DNA from: Betaproteobacteria bacterium
Lineage (GTDB): Bacteria; Pseudomonadota; Gammaproteobacteria; Burkholderiales; Usitatibacteraceae
Reading direction: 5' to 3'
Assembly (NCBI GenBank): GCA_016720925.1
Contig: JADKJR010000008.1
Span: 62,001-126,000, forward strand
Length of the DNA: 64,000 bases
Shown: in pieces, positions 11,419-20,519 of the stretch
How positions within the stretch are numbered: the first letter of the stretch is position 1
Layout: the number at the start of each line of letters is the position of its first letter
The notes under the pieces: generated by a model
Seen by the model: only the letters and a program-made list of their open reading frames with translations
Database searches by the model: none
Told to the model about the DNA's origin: nothing
Position numbers and translations under genes: made by a program

Positions 11419-12066
11419 ATGATTTTTCACGAGGATTTGTATCAATATTACTGTCAACCGCCCCCTCAACGGGACAAGGCGCTGTCCCCACTGCAGCGGC
11501 GAGGAATGGTGCGCCTGTCCGAGTTCCTTACGCTGGGCATAACCGCAGCCACCGTTTCACGTCTTGAACGCGAAGGCATGGTTGTGCGCCTTGCGCGAGG
11601 GCTCTATCAACGCCCGGACGCGTCTGTTGACGCAAACCATACACTCGCTGAAGCCTCCAAACTTGTCCCCAAAGGGGTCATCTGTCTTGCGTCGGCGCTT
11701 GCTTTCCACGAACTGACCGATCAACTGCCCCCGAAAGTATGGATGGCGATCGGTTCGAAGGACTGGCGTCCGCGATTTCAGTATCCGCCGGTTCGGTTTG
11801 CCCGCTTCCCCGAAACGCACCTGACCAGGGATGTCGAACACCATCGGATCGATGGCGTTCGGGTGCCTATCTTCGGAATTGCCAAGACGATCACCGATCT
11901 GTTCCGCTACCGACGGACCGTCGGCATCAACCTCGCGCTAGAAGGGCTACGCGAAGCGCTGCGCAAACGAAAGACAACGCCGGCAGCAATCGCCAAGCGT
12001 GCCGTCGAGGCGGGCGTGTGGAAGACAATGGAGCCGTATTTGACCGCCCTAGCGTCTGATGCCTAA
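11419..12066 (+). CDS. AbiEi-type antitoxin/transcriptional regulator, orphan
   Basis: About 215 residues. An N-terminal winged-helix AbiEi domain (GMVRLSEFLTLGITAATVSRLEREG, then ARGLYQRPD) precedes an AbiEi C-terminal-like domain. In type IV AbiE systems this protein represses its operon and opposes the AbiEii nucleotidyltransferase. No AbiEii gene follows; the next gene is on the opposite strand, so this is an orphan or works alone. The open frame extends upstream to 11161, but the extra residues are not family-like; ATG 11389 and ATG 11506 are alternative starts. Confidence 0.7.
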   Translation: MIFHEDLYQYYCQPPPQRDKALSPLQRRGMVRLSEFLTLGITAATVSRLEREGMVVRLARGLYQRPDASVDANHTLAEASKLVPKGVICLASALAFHELTDQLPPKVWMAIGSKDWRPRFQYPPVRFARFPETHLTRDVEHHRIDGVRVPIFGIAKTITDLFRYRRTVGINLALEGLREALRKRKTTPAAIAKRAVEAGVWKTMEPYLTALASDA

Positions 12067-12110
12067 GCCGGCGCGCAACATCGGCTCGTCGGTGCCGGCG
12101 CGGCGCGCGC

Positions 12111-12299
12111 TCACCCAATAAACACCTCCAGGGTGGACAGCACCTCGTCCATCACGTCTATCCCCTCATGCAACGTTTCGCCTTGGCTGCCGTTTTGGAA
12201 ATTCTCGGGCAAATTGTCGAAAGCATCCTGCTCTTCGTCCCGAATCGCGGACAACTCCTCGATAAGCTTGCTAAGTCTTGCGAATCGCGCCTTGTTCAT
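12111..12299 (-). CDS. Small acidic hypothetical protein
   Basis: 62 residues, rich in Asp/Glu (LIEELSAIRDEEQDAFDNLPENFQ), predicted all-helical. Not recognised beyond a resemblance to short acidic proteins on conjugative plasmids. It lies 26 bp downstream of, and on the same strand as, the next backbone gene (12325-13278), so they probably share a transcript. Confidence 0.55.
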   Translation of the reverse strand: MNKARFARLSKLIEELSAIRDEEQDAFDNLPENFQNGSQGETLHEGIDVMDEVLSTLEVFIG

Positions 12300-12324
12300 G
12301 ATGGGCCTCGGTCACAAAGCGCCG

Positions 12325-13278
12325 TCAGGCGCTCAGTGACTTGGCCAGCTCCATCGACCAGTGATTGCGGTACGCCTGCCATGCGCCGATGGTGGGCGAC
12401 CAGCGGAAGCCCTGGGCCTTTAGCTTGCTGCGGGTCTGTTCGTCTGGTTTAGCCGGAAAAAACAGGCGCACGCGGTTCGCGGGCGGATCATCTTCCAGGC
12501 GGACGCCCGATTCACTCTCGCGCTCGATCACCGGCGCGGCCTTGTCGCGAGCCAGTTTCTCCATGCGCTGGCGAATGCGCCGGACGTTCGCGCTGTTGTT
12601 CGTCAATTCGTAGTCGGCAAAACCGATGCGCCCGGCGAAGTCAGGCTTGAGTAACTGTTGCGCGATCGATTCGGGGAAACCCAAAAACGTCAGCGCCGCC
12701 ACCTGGGCTTCGGGTCCAGCTTTCTTGTGCTTGCGAATGCCGGCGTTGGCGGCCTTCATGCGCTCTTGCATTGCCTCAGCTTTGTCCAGGTCAGATTGCA
12801 AACGCTGCAGCGCGTCGGCATCGCCTGCCATGATGGGGCGAAGATCGGGACGCAGCGCGCGGATGATTGCTTTGCGTGCGCGTTCGCGGAACTCGATCAT
12901 CTGGGTGAGACGCTGGTGCGCAACGTTGTTGCGCTTCTCGGCCCGCCTTACCGGGAAGTTTGACGGCCCGGTGATGAATGATGAAATGCAACGGCTGCTG
13001 GAAGCCAGGTAAGCGCGGCAGTGCTGCGCGTAACCGGCGCGGTAACGCGCAAATTCGTCATCGAGTAGATGCAACGTACCGCCCTTGAAGGCCTGCGCCT
13101 TGAAGCTTGCGTAATCGGCCGCCAGGGTGCTGGAATACTCGGCGCGGAACGTATCTCCGCGACGCTCGGGCGACATGCTCACGCCATGAAAAGCGGCGTG
13201 CGCGGAACCTACGGAAATATCGGAAACGTACGACACATCGAGCTTAGATTCTGAGCCGGCTTGTGGGGTTGTTTTCAT
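12325..13278 (-). CDS. Plasmid-backbone protein of unknown function
   Basis: 317 residues. The central part is basic and helical (HQRLTQMIEFRERARKAIIRALRP; LDKAEAMQERMKAAN). The C-terminus contains VRLFFPAKPDEQTRSKLKAQ followed by GFRWSPTIGAWQAY, a short module seen at the ends of several plasmid proteins. No enzymatic motif is visible. ATG 13278 has GAGAGGA about 10 bp upstream; ATG 13287 lies too close to that site. Confidence 0.65.
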   Translation of the reverse strand: MKTTPQAGSESKLDVSYVSDISVGSAHAAFHGVSMSPERRGDTFRAEYSSTLAADYASFKAQAFKGGTLHLLDDEFARYRAGYAQHCRAYLASSSRCISSFITGPSNFPVRRAEKRNNVAHQRLTQMIEFRERARKAIIRALRPDLRPIMAGDADALQRLQSDLDKAEAMQERMKAANAGIRKHKKAGPEAQVAALTFLGFPESIAQQLLKPDFAGRIGFADYELTNNSANVRRIRQRMEKLARDKAAPVIERESESGVRLEDDPPANRVRLFFPAKPDEQTRSKLKAQGFRWSPTIGAWQAYRNHWSMELAKSLSA

Positions 13279-14273
13279 GATTGGCATTCCTCTCTGGTGG
13301 TGGTTGAATCGATCTTGAGTTCTTTCGCCGTGGAGAGAGTCTTGCCCGGTGATGAAGCCAGGAAAGCAAGGGACAAACCGGAAGCCGCACGCGGAGCAGA
13401 GCCGCAGGCGAGCACCGAACGGGTGAGGATTTGAGCGGCACCGGCCCTTGCATTACTGGCGCACCGGGCAAACTTCTCGTAAGGGCGACAAGAACGAAAG
13501 TCGGCCGGCACCAGCGTGAAGAATGAAAACGTCACGGCGCGCAGCGCCGCAATCCGCGGGGCTGGGCGGTGGCGAGCGTCATCCGCGACCGCCAGGACAC
13601 GCACACGAAAACGCAGTGAGGATTGTTTTGGCGAGATCCACCCGCGAGAACAATCCGCTTGATCCCCCGCCGGCAGCCGAAGCGGAAGGCGCACGCCTTT
13701 ATCTGCGTTCGTTGTTTCGCGCGTCGGCAATGCCGCAGCGCGACATGCAGCGGGAGCGTGCTGCCGCTGCTAGAAGAAGCAAAAGGGATCGTTACCGATT
13801 GGACGAGACAGCAGGTTTACCGCTGGCTCGGTGAGGATGCGTTGCGCATCCGAGTAGAGCCCGGCCTGACGGCGGCAAGCGGGCAGGATTGCCAAGTGCT
13901 CTTTTGAGTGCCCTGGTGAGTTTCTACAACGGGCCGTGGAAACTTTCAGAGTGGCGACAGAGAGCGGAGAATTCTGTCCATGCGTTACGCAGAGTTGTGG
14001 ATATTGCGATTCCAGGTGCGATGGTGACCGGCACTTCCCGCTTTGCCAGCACGTTGGCGTGTTTTGGCAGCTAATGAGCGTGGTTTATCTCAAATGAAGC
14101 CCATTTTCCTGCGCGGCTATTCAGACGACTATGCCAAGGACTGCCAGCGGTTGCTTGTGACCCTGCTGCACGGCTTTGGGCCGCTCGCCCAATCGGTGTA
14201 ACCCATCGGCAGGCTCACCCTACTGCCTCACCAGTCAACCCGCGAATCCAGGCGCATTGCCCAACCCCGCAAT
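13279..14273. other. Gene-poor stretch upstream of AbiE module
   Basis: About 1 kb with no convincing gene. The longer open frames in it have compositions expected from GC-rich noncoding DNA and no recognisable domain. A 35-codon frame at about 14095-14202 (begins MKPIFLRGYSDDYAKDCQ) looks protein-like and may be the remnant of a plasmid gene, but support is weak. Confidence 0.4.
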
Positions 14274-14302
14274 TGTCGGAAATATCGATGATATTATCGA
14301 CA
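14274..14302. promoter_or_regulatory. 29-bp nested palindrome, likely AbiEi operator
   Basis: TGTCG-gaa-ATATC-gat-GATAT-tat-CGACA, a dyad with 13-bp arms and two mismatched positions. It is centred about 73 bp upstream of the antitoxin start. AbiEi antitoxins repress their own operon by binding inverted repeats, so this is the obvious operator candidate. Confidence 0.6.
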
Positions 14303-14360
14303 TCCATGCCATTCAGCGCTACACTTGGCGTACCAATCACCGTTGATTGCCTTGATACCC

Positions 14361-14981
14361 ATGAAAACCAGCGCCGCTGAAATCGTCCGACATGCCGTGG
14401 CCAATACGCCCGAAGGCGGGCTGTTGCTCGGTCGAACGCTGATGTCGCAGGCTCGCCCTGCGGCGGTTCAGAAGCAGCTGGAGCGGTTGACCCGGACCGG
14501 CGCGATTCGCCGTGTCGCGCAGGGCATCTTCATGCGACCCGAACGTAGCCCCTATGTCTTGGGCGAGATTCCGCCGGACATGAATGAACTCGCGCGGGCG
14601 GTGGCCTCCCGGTCCGGTGCCACCATCCAGGTGCATGGCGCCGAGGCGGCCCGTCGCCTGGGGCTATCCACACAGGTGCCGATGCGTCCCGTCTTCTTGA
14701 CGTCCGGCAGTAGCCAGAAACTGAACGTCGGCAGCATGTCGATCGAGCTCAAACACGCCGCCCCCCGTAAGCTCATGTTGGCGGGGCGCCCTGCCGGCAT
14801 CGCCTGGACGGCACTTTGGTACCTGGGTAAGGAAGAAGTCTCCGCGGAGACCTTCACCAAGATCGAGAAGAAGCTGGCGGCGGAAGAGTTTCAAACCCTG
14901 CTCGCCGCGCGAACGCAGATGCCGGCGTGGATGCTGACCGCCCTGCAGCAATTCGAAGCGAAGTCATCGCATGGCCGATGA
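14361..14981 (+). CDS. AbiEi-family antitoxin (DUF6088-like)
   Basis: About 206 residues. An N-terminal winged helix (GLLLGRTLMSQARPAAVQKQ, LERLTRTGAIRRVAQGIFMR) is followed by an AbiEi-like C-terminal domain (GATIQVHGAEAARRLGLSTQ). It acts as antitoxin and autorepressor of a type IV toxin-antitoxin pair. Its stop overlaps the start of the nucleotidyltransferase gene by 11 bp, so the two are translationally coupled. In-frame ATG 14325 is an alternative start, but ATG 14361 fits the family N-terminus better. Confidence 0.78.
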   Translation: MKTSAAEIVRHAVANTPEGGLLLGRTLMSQARPAAVQKQLERLTRTGAIRRVAQGIFMRPERSPYVLGEIPPDMNELARAVASRSGATIQVHGAEAARRLGLSTQVPMRPVFLTSGSSQKLNVGSMSIELKHAAPRKLMLAGRPAGIAWTALWYLGKEEVSAETFTKIEKKLAAEEFQTLLAARTQMPAWMLTALQQFEAKSSHGR

Positions 14982-16031
14982 ATTTCTGGAACTCGGCCCC
15001 AAAGCGCGCGCAGCGGTACTGCGACGCGTCGGTCAGGACATCGGCCGCGCGGCGACCGTATTGGAAAAAGACGTTTTCCTCTGCTGGACGCTGCGGGCAC
15101 TTTTTACCATGCCCGACGCCCCCACGATGGCGTTCAAGGGGAACCTCTCGTCAAAAGTCACAAGGCCATCGATCGATTCTCCGAGGATGTCGACATCACC
15201 ATCGACCATCAATGGCTCTCGCCGGAATTCGATCCGTTTTCGCCAGAGCTCTCCAACAACCAGCGACGTGAAGGATGCGAAGCGCTACGCGACAAGGCTC
15301 GCGCTCTCGCGCGGGAACGCATCGTGCCCTACCTTCGAGCCCGTCTCGCGCAAGAAGTCGAAGGTGAGAGCTCGATTGAATGGGATGACGACGCCGAAGC
15401 GCTCAGGATCAATTACCCGTCCGCCTTACCCGATGTCGACCACAATCGGTATATGGCCAGCAACATCCTGGTGGAATTCGGTGGCCGCAACACCACCCAG
15501 CCGATGGAGTCCCATATTGTTCAACCCTATATGGTCGGTCACACAATAGACTTGTTTTTCCCATCTGCCACGGTTGCCGTGCTGGCCGGCGAAAGAACGT
15601 TCTGGGAAAAAGCCACGCTGATCCACGTCGAATGCCATCGATCAGATTTTGCGGCGCGGGTGGACCGGAAATCGCGCCACTGGTATGACCTAGCCAGATT
15701 GGCCGACCATGAAATTGGCATCAGGGCCATGGGCGACACGGCGCTGTTAAGTGACGTGGTGAAGCATAAGAAAGTTTTCTTCGCCAGTGCGCAGGCCAAC
15801 TACGATCTCTGTACTTCGGGCGCGCTACGCCTGTTGCCGCAATCCCCCGAGGCGACCCGGGCCTTGGCGGCAGACTACCGCGCCATGATCGACGGGCAGA
15901 TGTTCGATGGCGAACCCATGGCATTGGATACACTCTTGGCTAGGCTTCAGACGCTGCAGGACGCGGTGAATTCTGCTCACTCCACGCCGACATTGCGGAA
16001 CGATCCGGGAAGCACCATTAGTCTCGGGTAG
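14971..16031 (+). pseudogene. AbiEii nucleotidyltransferase toxin, frameshifted in its active-site motif
   Basis: AbiEii toxins are nucleotidyltransferases. The N-terminus (MADEFLELGPKARAAVLRRV; LEKDVFLCWTLRALF) is typical. At the family motif FKGGTSLSKVHKAIDRFSEDVD the sequence reads FKGNLSSKV and then leaves frame. The remainder (SEDVDITIDHQWLSPEFDPF to 16031) is in a different frame and is otherwise complete. About four bases are missing between 15138 and 15160, including a shortened G run. As sequenced the toxin is dead; the antitoxin is intact. Confidence 0.82.
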
Positions 16032-16042
16032 CGCGCATGCGG

Positions 16043-16468
16043 TCAGGTACCTCGTCCGGTTGCCTCGGCATTCCAGCTGGACGCAAGGCGCTCGAACAAT
16101 TCCGAACCGTTGGCGAAATACTGGTGCACTTCAATCTCCGGCTGATAGTCCAGCGCCAAAACGGACAAGCAGTCTTGAAAAAGCGCGTAATCGAGGCCTC
16201 TAAAATCGGTGAGGTCAAATGGGAAACGGACGCCGTTATACAACCCCAACAGAAAAAAAGCGATACGCCGTGATTGGCCGGTGTCTGATTGAGCGACCAC
16301 CAACAGCCGTTTCAATGCCTCAACACCTTGCCGCCGAACACGCGGCCGGTCCTCTTGAAGTGTGGCTAACTGGACATGGTGGGCGGTCATCTGCGCGCGA
16401 AGATTATCGACCACAACGGGATCGGGTGGGCGAAGGTGCGGTGGGTACGAATTGGTTTTGTCACTCAT
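16043..16468 (-). CDS. Plasmid accessory protein (DUF7673-like)
   Basis: 141 residues with VEALKRLLVVAQSDTGQSRR and IAFFLLGLYNGVRFPFDLTD, a conserved pattern I associate with a domain common on broad-host-range plasmids (DUF7673). No function is known. It lies next to the iteron origin, on the same strand as repA and convergent with the AbiE pair. Confidence 0.65.
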   Translation of the reverse strand: MSDKTNSYPPHLRPPDPVVVDNLRAQMTAHHVQLATLQEDRPRVRRQGVEALKRLLVVAQSDTGQSRRIAFFLLGLYNGVRFPFDLTDFRGLDYALFQDCLSVLALDYQPEIEVHQYFANGSELFERLASSWNAEATGRGT

Positions 16469-16764
16469 AGGTCACCCGTTTAAATATCGACAGTCTTGAT
16501 TCCCGAGGCCCAACGTTCAAAGCATCGCCGAATGATCAACCATGCGACCGGCAATGAGAAGTATTGTAGTGCCATCACGCTCATGCGCATACATTGCCCT
16601 GCACGCCGACGCTTTGACGCGTTGCGCATTCCACAACAAAACTATTTGAGCGACTAGGGTAGCGCGTTAAAGCGTTAGAAAAAGAGTTAAAGACGCGCGC
16701 GCGTGTTACACGCCTGAATAACAGCATTTTGCACCGACAAAACAGGCACATGGAGAAGGCTGGT

Positions 16765-16980
16765 GTGGGCGAAAACACGAAAGACGCGTGGGCAAAAACA
16801 CGAGGAAGACGTGGGTGAAAACACGCGTAAGTGTGGGTAATAACACGACGCTATGCACACGTGATCCACAAAAAGCAAGAAGTTACCCACCGCCGGCGGG
16901 GCGTGGGTAAAAACACGATACCTGCTCGTGACGCACGAAGCCCCGGGCAATCGTGGCCGGAGAGTGTGGGTAATAACACG
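16765..16980 (+). repeat. Iterons of a plasmid replication origin
   Basis: Six direct copies of a 15-mer, consensus GTGGG(T/C)(A/G)A(A/T)AACACG, start at 16765, 16788, 16811, 16833, 16903 and 16966. The first four are 22-23 bp apart (two helical turns). A partial inverted copy lies at about 16882-16890. A DnaA-box-like TGATCCACA is at 16862-16870. AT-rich DNA lies to the left (16625-16690). The array sits 54 bp beyond the repA stop. RepA would bind the iterons and open the AT-rich part. Confidence 0.85.
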
Positions 16981-17002
16981 ATAGAAGGGGCGCCTTTCGT
17001 GA

Positions 17003-17018
17003 CAGGGGCCGGCCCCTG
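17003..17018. terminator. GC-rich palindrome downstream of repA
   Basis: CAGGGGCC/GGCCCCTG is a perfect 16-bp dyad. A second short dyad (ACTCG-TCA-CGAGT) lies at about 17028-17040, next to the repA stop. They could form hairpins ending the repA transcript before the iterons. There is no clear T-run, so this is tentative. Confidence 0.35.
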
Positions 17019-17033
17019 GCCCACTTACACTCG

Positions 17034-17999
17034 TCACGAGTACTCTGGACTACCCTCCATAACAAGTACCAACTGAGCAGTACTCGCGTGGGCAAGCGCT
17101 TTGGCATCTTTGGAGGTGAACAAAATCTTGTCGGCGTCTCGTTGATAGACCATGCGGTAATCGGGTAGCGCATCGTCCGCGATAATCTCCTTCGTCATGC
17201 GGCGGAACTCGCGCAAGGTGCCGGTCGAGCCGCTCTTTTTGTGCAGGACGGCCAGGCTCACCGGCCACCGCGCCTGATTGCCGCAATGCTTGCGGGCAAG
17301 CTCGTACAGCCGGCGCTCCAGCCCCCCGGTGAGCCGGAAATAGGCGCGGTTCATGGTCAGCACTTCAAGTGCCTGCACCGCGTTGTAAAGCCACTTGGAT
17401 AGCGTGATCTCAATTGCCTCCATGCGGCCATCGCGAGCACGCTGGACCACTTCCCATTCATCGATGAAACCGAATCCGCGGCGAATGCGTTTGCCGCCGG
17501 TTTCGATATTGGTGATGATCGTCGTGCCGCGCAGCCGCTCAAGCGCTTCCTGTAGGCGCTCGTACTCGCGGCCATCAGTGGCGCGGTTGGTAGCCACCAT
17601 ATAGGAATAGGCGGAAAAACGGATCGTGCGATTTTCGGTGTCGGCGCGTTCCCGGTTCAAGCCCTCGACGAGTTGACTGATCGCGAAGATCAGAATGTCC
17701 TTGTCCCATATCGTCGCCAGTCCCTTGCCGCTGGGTTTGATCTTGATAAAGTGCGCGCCGTGTTCATAACTGCGTTCAACGAAGTCGGGCTTTTTCGAGA
17801 TGCTGAAGAGCGGATGTTCCATCGAGTGGCGATCATCCTTGCTGGCGACATCGGTGATATCGGCCATAAAGAAATCGGCTTGCGAGTAACGGTCTGGCGC
17901 AAGAACAGCTCTAAGCCGTTTTTTGCCGGTCGAATATTTCGGTACCGGTGCGGGATCCATCGTATGGGGAATCGCTTGAATAGCGTGGGTCGTGGTCAT
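17034..17999 (-). CDS. repA: Plasmid replication initiator RepA (RPA family)
   Basis: 321 residues of the replication initiator protein A family (KSTGKKRLRAVLAPDRYSQA; HPLFSISKKPD; TIWDKDILIFAISQL; TNIETGGKRIRRGFGFIDEW; LYELARKHCG). These initiators bind iterons through winged-helix domains and recruit host replication proteins. The iteron array starts 54 bp past its stop. The gene leads a minus-strand backbone region with DUF3717, ssb and ardC-like genes. Confidence 0.9.
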   Translation of the reverse strand: MTTTHAIQAIPHTMDPAPVPKYSTGKKRLRAVLAPDRYSQADFFMADITDVASKDDRHSMEHPLFSISKKPDFVERSYEHGAHFIKIKPSGKGLATIWDKDILIFAISQLVEGLNRERADTENRTIRFSAYSYMVATNRATDGREYERLQEALERLRGTTIITNIETGGKRIRRGFGFIDEWEVVQRARDGRMEAIEITLSKWLYNAVQALEVLTMNRAYFRLTGGLERRLYELARKHCGNQARWPVSLAVLHKKSGSTGTLREFRRMTKEIIADDALPDYRMVYQRDADKILFTSKDAKALAHASTAQLVLVMEGSPEYS

Positions 18000-18055
18000 C
18001 TTGACGCTTCAAATGTGGTGAGTGACAAGGCCCCGAATGGCGCTGTCAGGCTTTG

Positions 18056-18301
18056 TCACGGGGACGGTTGATCAAAAAGTGGGGCTTGCTGGTGTCTCTC
18101 AAGCGCAACGCGTACCAAGTCCGCCTGTTCATCGCTTAAGCGTCGCCACGCAACAGCGCGCTGCCGAAAAAAGATCATCGAGCCGTACACCTCGGCAAGC
18201 GTGCTGGCACTCGCCGGCAGCGGATCGCCGCGTTTGTGGTGGCGCATGTGAAAGCAAAGGGCGATTTCAAGGTCTTCAATGGTGAGCAGGGTCATGAGCA
18301 A
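18056..18301 (-). CDS. DUF3717 family protein
   Basis: 81 residues. LLTIEDLEIALCFHMRHHKR and LAEVYGSMIFFRQRAVAWRRLSDEQ match the DUF3717 pattern, a small helical family I know mainly from Burkholderiales and their plasmids. Function unknown. It lies just upstream of repA on the same strand. ATG 18295 is an alternative start. Confidence 0.75.
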   Translation of the reverse strand: MLMTLLTIEDLEIALCFHMRHHKRGDPLPASASTLAEVYGSMIFFRQRAVAWRRLSDEQADLVRVALERHQQAPLFDQPSP

Positions 18302-18322
18302 AGCCTCGCGGGGTTCGTGAGG

Positions 18323-18562
18323 TCAATCGATCCGCGGCGGCTTGACAAGCCTCACGCCGAGCCCACCCAACGGGTTTTGCTCAAGCTCCACCAGCCCGCG
18401 TTGGTGAAGGGCGAGCGCGGCGCTCTTGCAAGCATCGGTCACGACGGTCCACGTCTCGTGATCCCCGGACATCGCCACGTCGGCCTTCAGCTCGGCGAGT
18501 AACTCGTCCGCTGTTTCAGCACTTACCCCGCCCCTTTGTTTTGCGATGGAATGGATTTTCAT
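18323..18562 (-). CDS. Small hypothetical protein
   Basis: 79 residues (MKIHSIAKQRGGVSAETADE, LVELEQNPLGGLGVRLVKPP). The C-terminal half looks like a small winged-helix fold, but no family is recognised. GGAGC stands 6 bp before ATG 18562. Part of the ssb-repA backbone run. Confidence 0.5.
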   Translation of the reverse strand: MKIHSIAKQRGGVSAETADELLAELKADVAMSGDHETWTVVTDACKSAALALHQRGLVELEQNPLGGLGVRLVKPPRID

Positions 18563-18640
18563 GGTTAAGCTCCGTGCGTGCCGGCCGTGACAAGATGAGC
18601 GGACCGGGCCGCCCACCGCGTCACGACCGGCACGGCTCCA

Positions 18641-19033
18641 TTACAGCGGTGGCGGGCTATCGTCCGGGTGGTCGCCGGCAGGCGGCTCGACAACCTTGCC
18701 ATTGGTGCCCAGGAACTGGACCTTGTTGGCGACGATCTCGGTGGTGTAGCGCTTCAACCCGCCGAGCTTTTTGTCTTCCCATTCGCGGGTGCGGTTCTCG
18801 CCTTCCACCAGCGCCCCGCTGCCCTTCTTGAGGTATTCGCCGCAGCTCTCCGCAATCTTGCCGAACGCCACCACGCGGTGCCATTCGGTCGCTTCCTGGC
18901 GCTCGCCGGCTTTGTCCTTCCAAAAGCGCGACGTGGCCACACTCATGGTCGCAACCGCGGTGCCGTCGGGCAGATGGCGCACCTCAGGATCGCGCCCAAG
19001 GTGGCCCTGCAAAATCGTAATGCTGTAAGACAT
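18641..19033 (-). CDS. ssb: Single-stranded DNA-binding protein
   Basis: 130 residues with the SSB OB-fold: GHLGRDPEVRHLPDGTAVAT, WHRVVAFGKIAESCGEYLKK, GALVEGENRTREWEDKK. The acidic tail ends DDSPPPL instead of the host-type DDDIPF, as in plasmid SSBs. Start ATG 19033 follows AAGGGAAGGGA. The stop of the upstream gene is at 19036, giving a 2-bp gap and a shared transcript. It protects single strands during replication or transfer. Confidence 0.92.
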   Translation of the reverse strand: MSYSITILQGHLGRDPEVRHLPDGTAVATMSVATSRFWKDKAGERQEATEWHRVVAFGKIAESCGEYLKKGSGALVEGENRTREWEDKKLGGLKRYTTEIVANKVQFLGTNGKVVEPPAGDHPDDSPPPL

Positions 19034-19035
19034 GG

Positions 19036-19524
19036 TTATTCCCTTCCCTTCTTGATAGCCCGTTCCCCGGCTTCGGTCCTGCTGTTTACATTTGTCTGCG
19101 CGGGCGCCGGCGCCGGCGGCCGGAGCCGCGCCCGGTCGATTTTCTTTTCCGGGCACAGCGTCAATCGGCGCAAATCACCCATCACCGCGTCAATCGTTTG
19201 TTCAACCTGCTGTAACTCGTGATCCAGTTCCTTCACGACCTGTTCCAGCATCAAGCACGCTTGATAGCGGTTGACCCGGGCGTAAGCCTCCGCGACGCGC
19301 TCACGATCATTGCCCACGTAGGTGCGTACGCGTTTGGGTCCGGCGCTGCGGTGATTGAGATAGAGGAAGCGCCCTTGTTGCCAAAACAGCGTCGCGTTTA
19401 CCGTCCCGGCTTGTCTGAGGCGGGCGATTTCCCGGACAAGCGCCTCGCGGCGTTTGTCGATCGCGCCGATCGCGGGCGGCACCGCGCGAATGACCGCGAC
19501 CATTTTCTGAATTTTCTTTTTCAT
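19036..19524 (-). CDS. Hypothetical coiled-coil plasmid protein
   Basis: 162 residues. The middle segment (FLYLNHRSAGPKRVRTYVG) resembles the DUF6788 motif found near plasmid integrases. The rest is a charged coiled coil (VKELDHELQQVEQTIDAVMG) with a Pro/Ala tail. It sits 8 bp below the ardC-like gene and directly above ssb. Function unknown. Confidence 0.55.
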   Translation of the reverse strand: MKKKIQKMVAVIRAVPPAIGAIDKRREALVREIARLRQAGTVNATLFWQQGRFLYLNHRSAGPKRVRTYVGNDRERVAEAYARVNRYQACLMLEQVVKELDHELQQVEQTIDAVMGDLRRLTLCPEKKIDRARLRPPAPAPAQTNVNSRTEAGERAIKKGRE

Positions 19525-19532
19525 CGCTGCCT

Positions 19533-20405
19533 CTACGCCGCTTGTTCGCGCTCAGCGAATGCCGGCAGACCCTTGATGTACTGGTAAGCCTGGCCTGCCT
19601 GCTTTGCCGCTGAAAAGATGCAGCGCTTGTCATCGTTTAGCGCGCTAATCCAGCTCTCGACGTAATTGGCGTGAAATTCAAGCGTGGCCTCATGCAGCCC
19701 CAAGTCGGCCATGAGAAAGGCGCTCCCCAGCTCGGCCACCAATTCTTCGAAGGCGTAAGCCTCATCACCAAAACGCTTGCCCTTGACGCGGTCGAGACGG
19801 CTCTCCGCACCCGTCCAGTGGGTTAGCTCGTGCAGACCGACGGCGTAAAAGTTTTCCGGCTTGGCGAAGCGCTCGCGGTCGGGCAACGTGATGGCATCGT
19901 CTTGGCGGTGGTAAAAAGCGCGCGTCCCGCCGATGTGAATAACCGCCCCGCTGCCCTGCAGAACGCGCTCGGCCTGCTCTATCGCCTCGAACGGCGTCGG
20001 AACGTAGGTAGCCGCCCTCTCAATGCCGTCGATCTGGTCGAGGTTGAACAGCCAAAACAGCTTCATCAATGACGCGCTGGTTTGCTTCGTTTCGCCGGTC
20101 GCCTCGTTTATGATCTCTCTGGCGACCTTGGAATAAAAAACGCCCATCGTGCCGCATGCGTTTTTCTTCACTTGTCCGCCCAACTCTTGCGCCTGCTTGT
20201 AGGTCAGATACGCGGCGGTGCTATAGCCCGCCTGTCGCGCCGCTATCCATAACAGCAAGACGTTGACGCCGGAATATTGCTGTTTGGTCTTGAAGTTGTA
20301 AGGCATGCCCAAACGCCCGGCGCCCGACCACAAGGCTGCGCCGTTGGTCTTGCCTGCTTCCATTGCCGCCACAATCTGTCTAGTGATTGCTTGCTGAATG
20401 TCCAT
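19533..20405 (-). CDS. ArdC-type antirestriction/zincin-like metallopeptidase domain protein
   Basis: 290 residues. The N-terminal domain of the ArdC ssDNA-binding type (IVAAMEAGKTNGAALWSGAG, FKTKQQYSGVNVLLLW) precedes a zincin domain with HELTH at residues 192-196 and the downstream Glu in FEELVAELG. ArdC proteins coat incoming single-stranded plasmid DNA and protect it from host restriction. First gene of the ssb run; ATG 20405 (an upstream in-frame start at 20423 is less likely). Confidence 0.85.
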   Translation of the reverse strand: MDIQQAITRQIVAAMEAGKTNGAALWSGAGRLGMPYNFKTKQQYSGVNVLLLWIAARQAGYSTAAYLTYKQAQELGGQVKKNACGTMGVFYSKVAREIINEATGETKQTSASLMKLFWLFNLDQIDGIERAATYVPTPFEAIEQAERVLQGSGAVIHIGGTRAFYHRQDDAITLPDRERFAKPENFYAVGLHELTHWTGAESRLDRVKGKRFGDEAYAFEELVAELGSAFLMADLGLHEATLEFHANYVESWISALNDDKRCIFSAAKQAGQAYQYIKGLPAFAEREQAA

Positions 20406-20519
20406 GATGCGAACCTCTCCCAAGTTAAAAATGTGCTGCGCGATACCCTATTGCGCGGTCAATACTTACGGGCCGGTTGAATCCTTGATGGGCTGTTGAA
20501 TGTCCGTGCCCGGTCTTTT

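Noticed and set aside
13275..13907. Several open frames of 95-150 codons
   Set aside because: Mutually overlapping on both strands, low-complexity Arg/Ala/Pro content, no domain.
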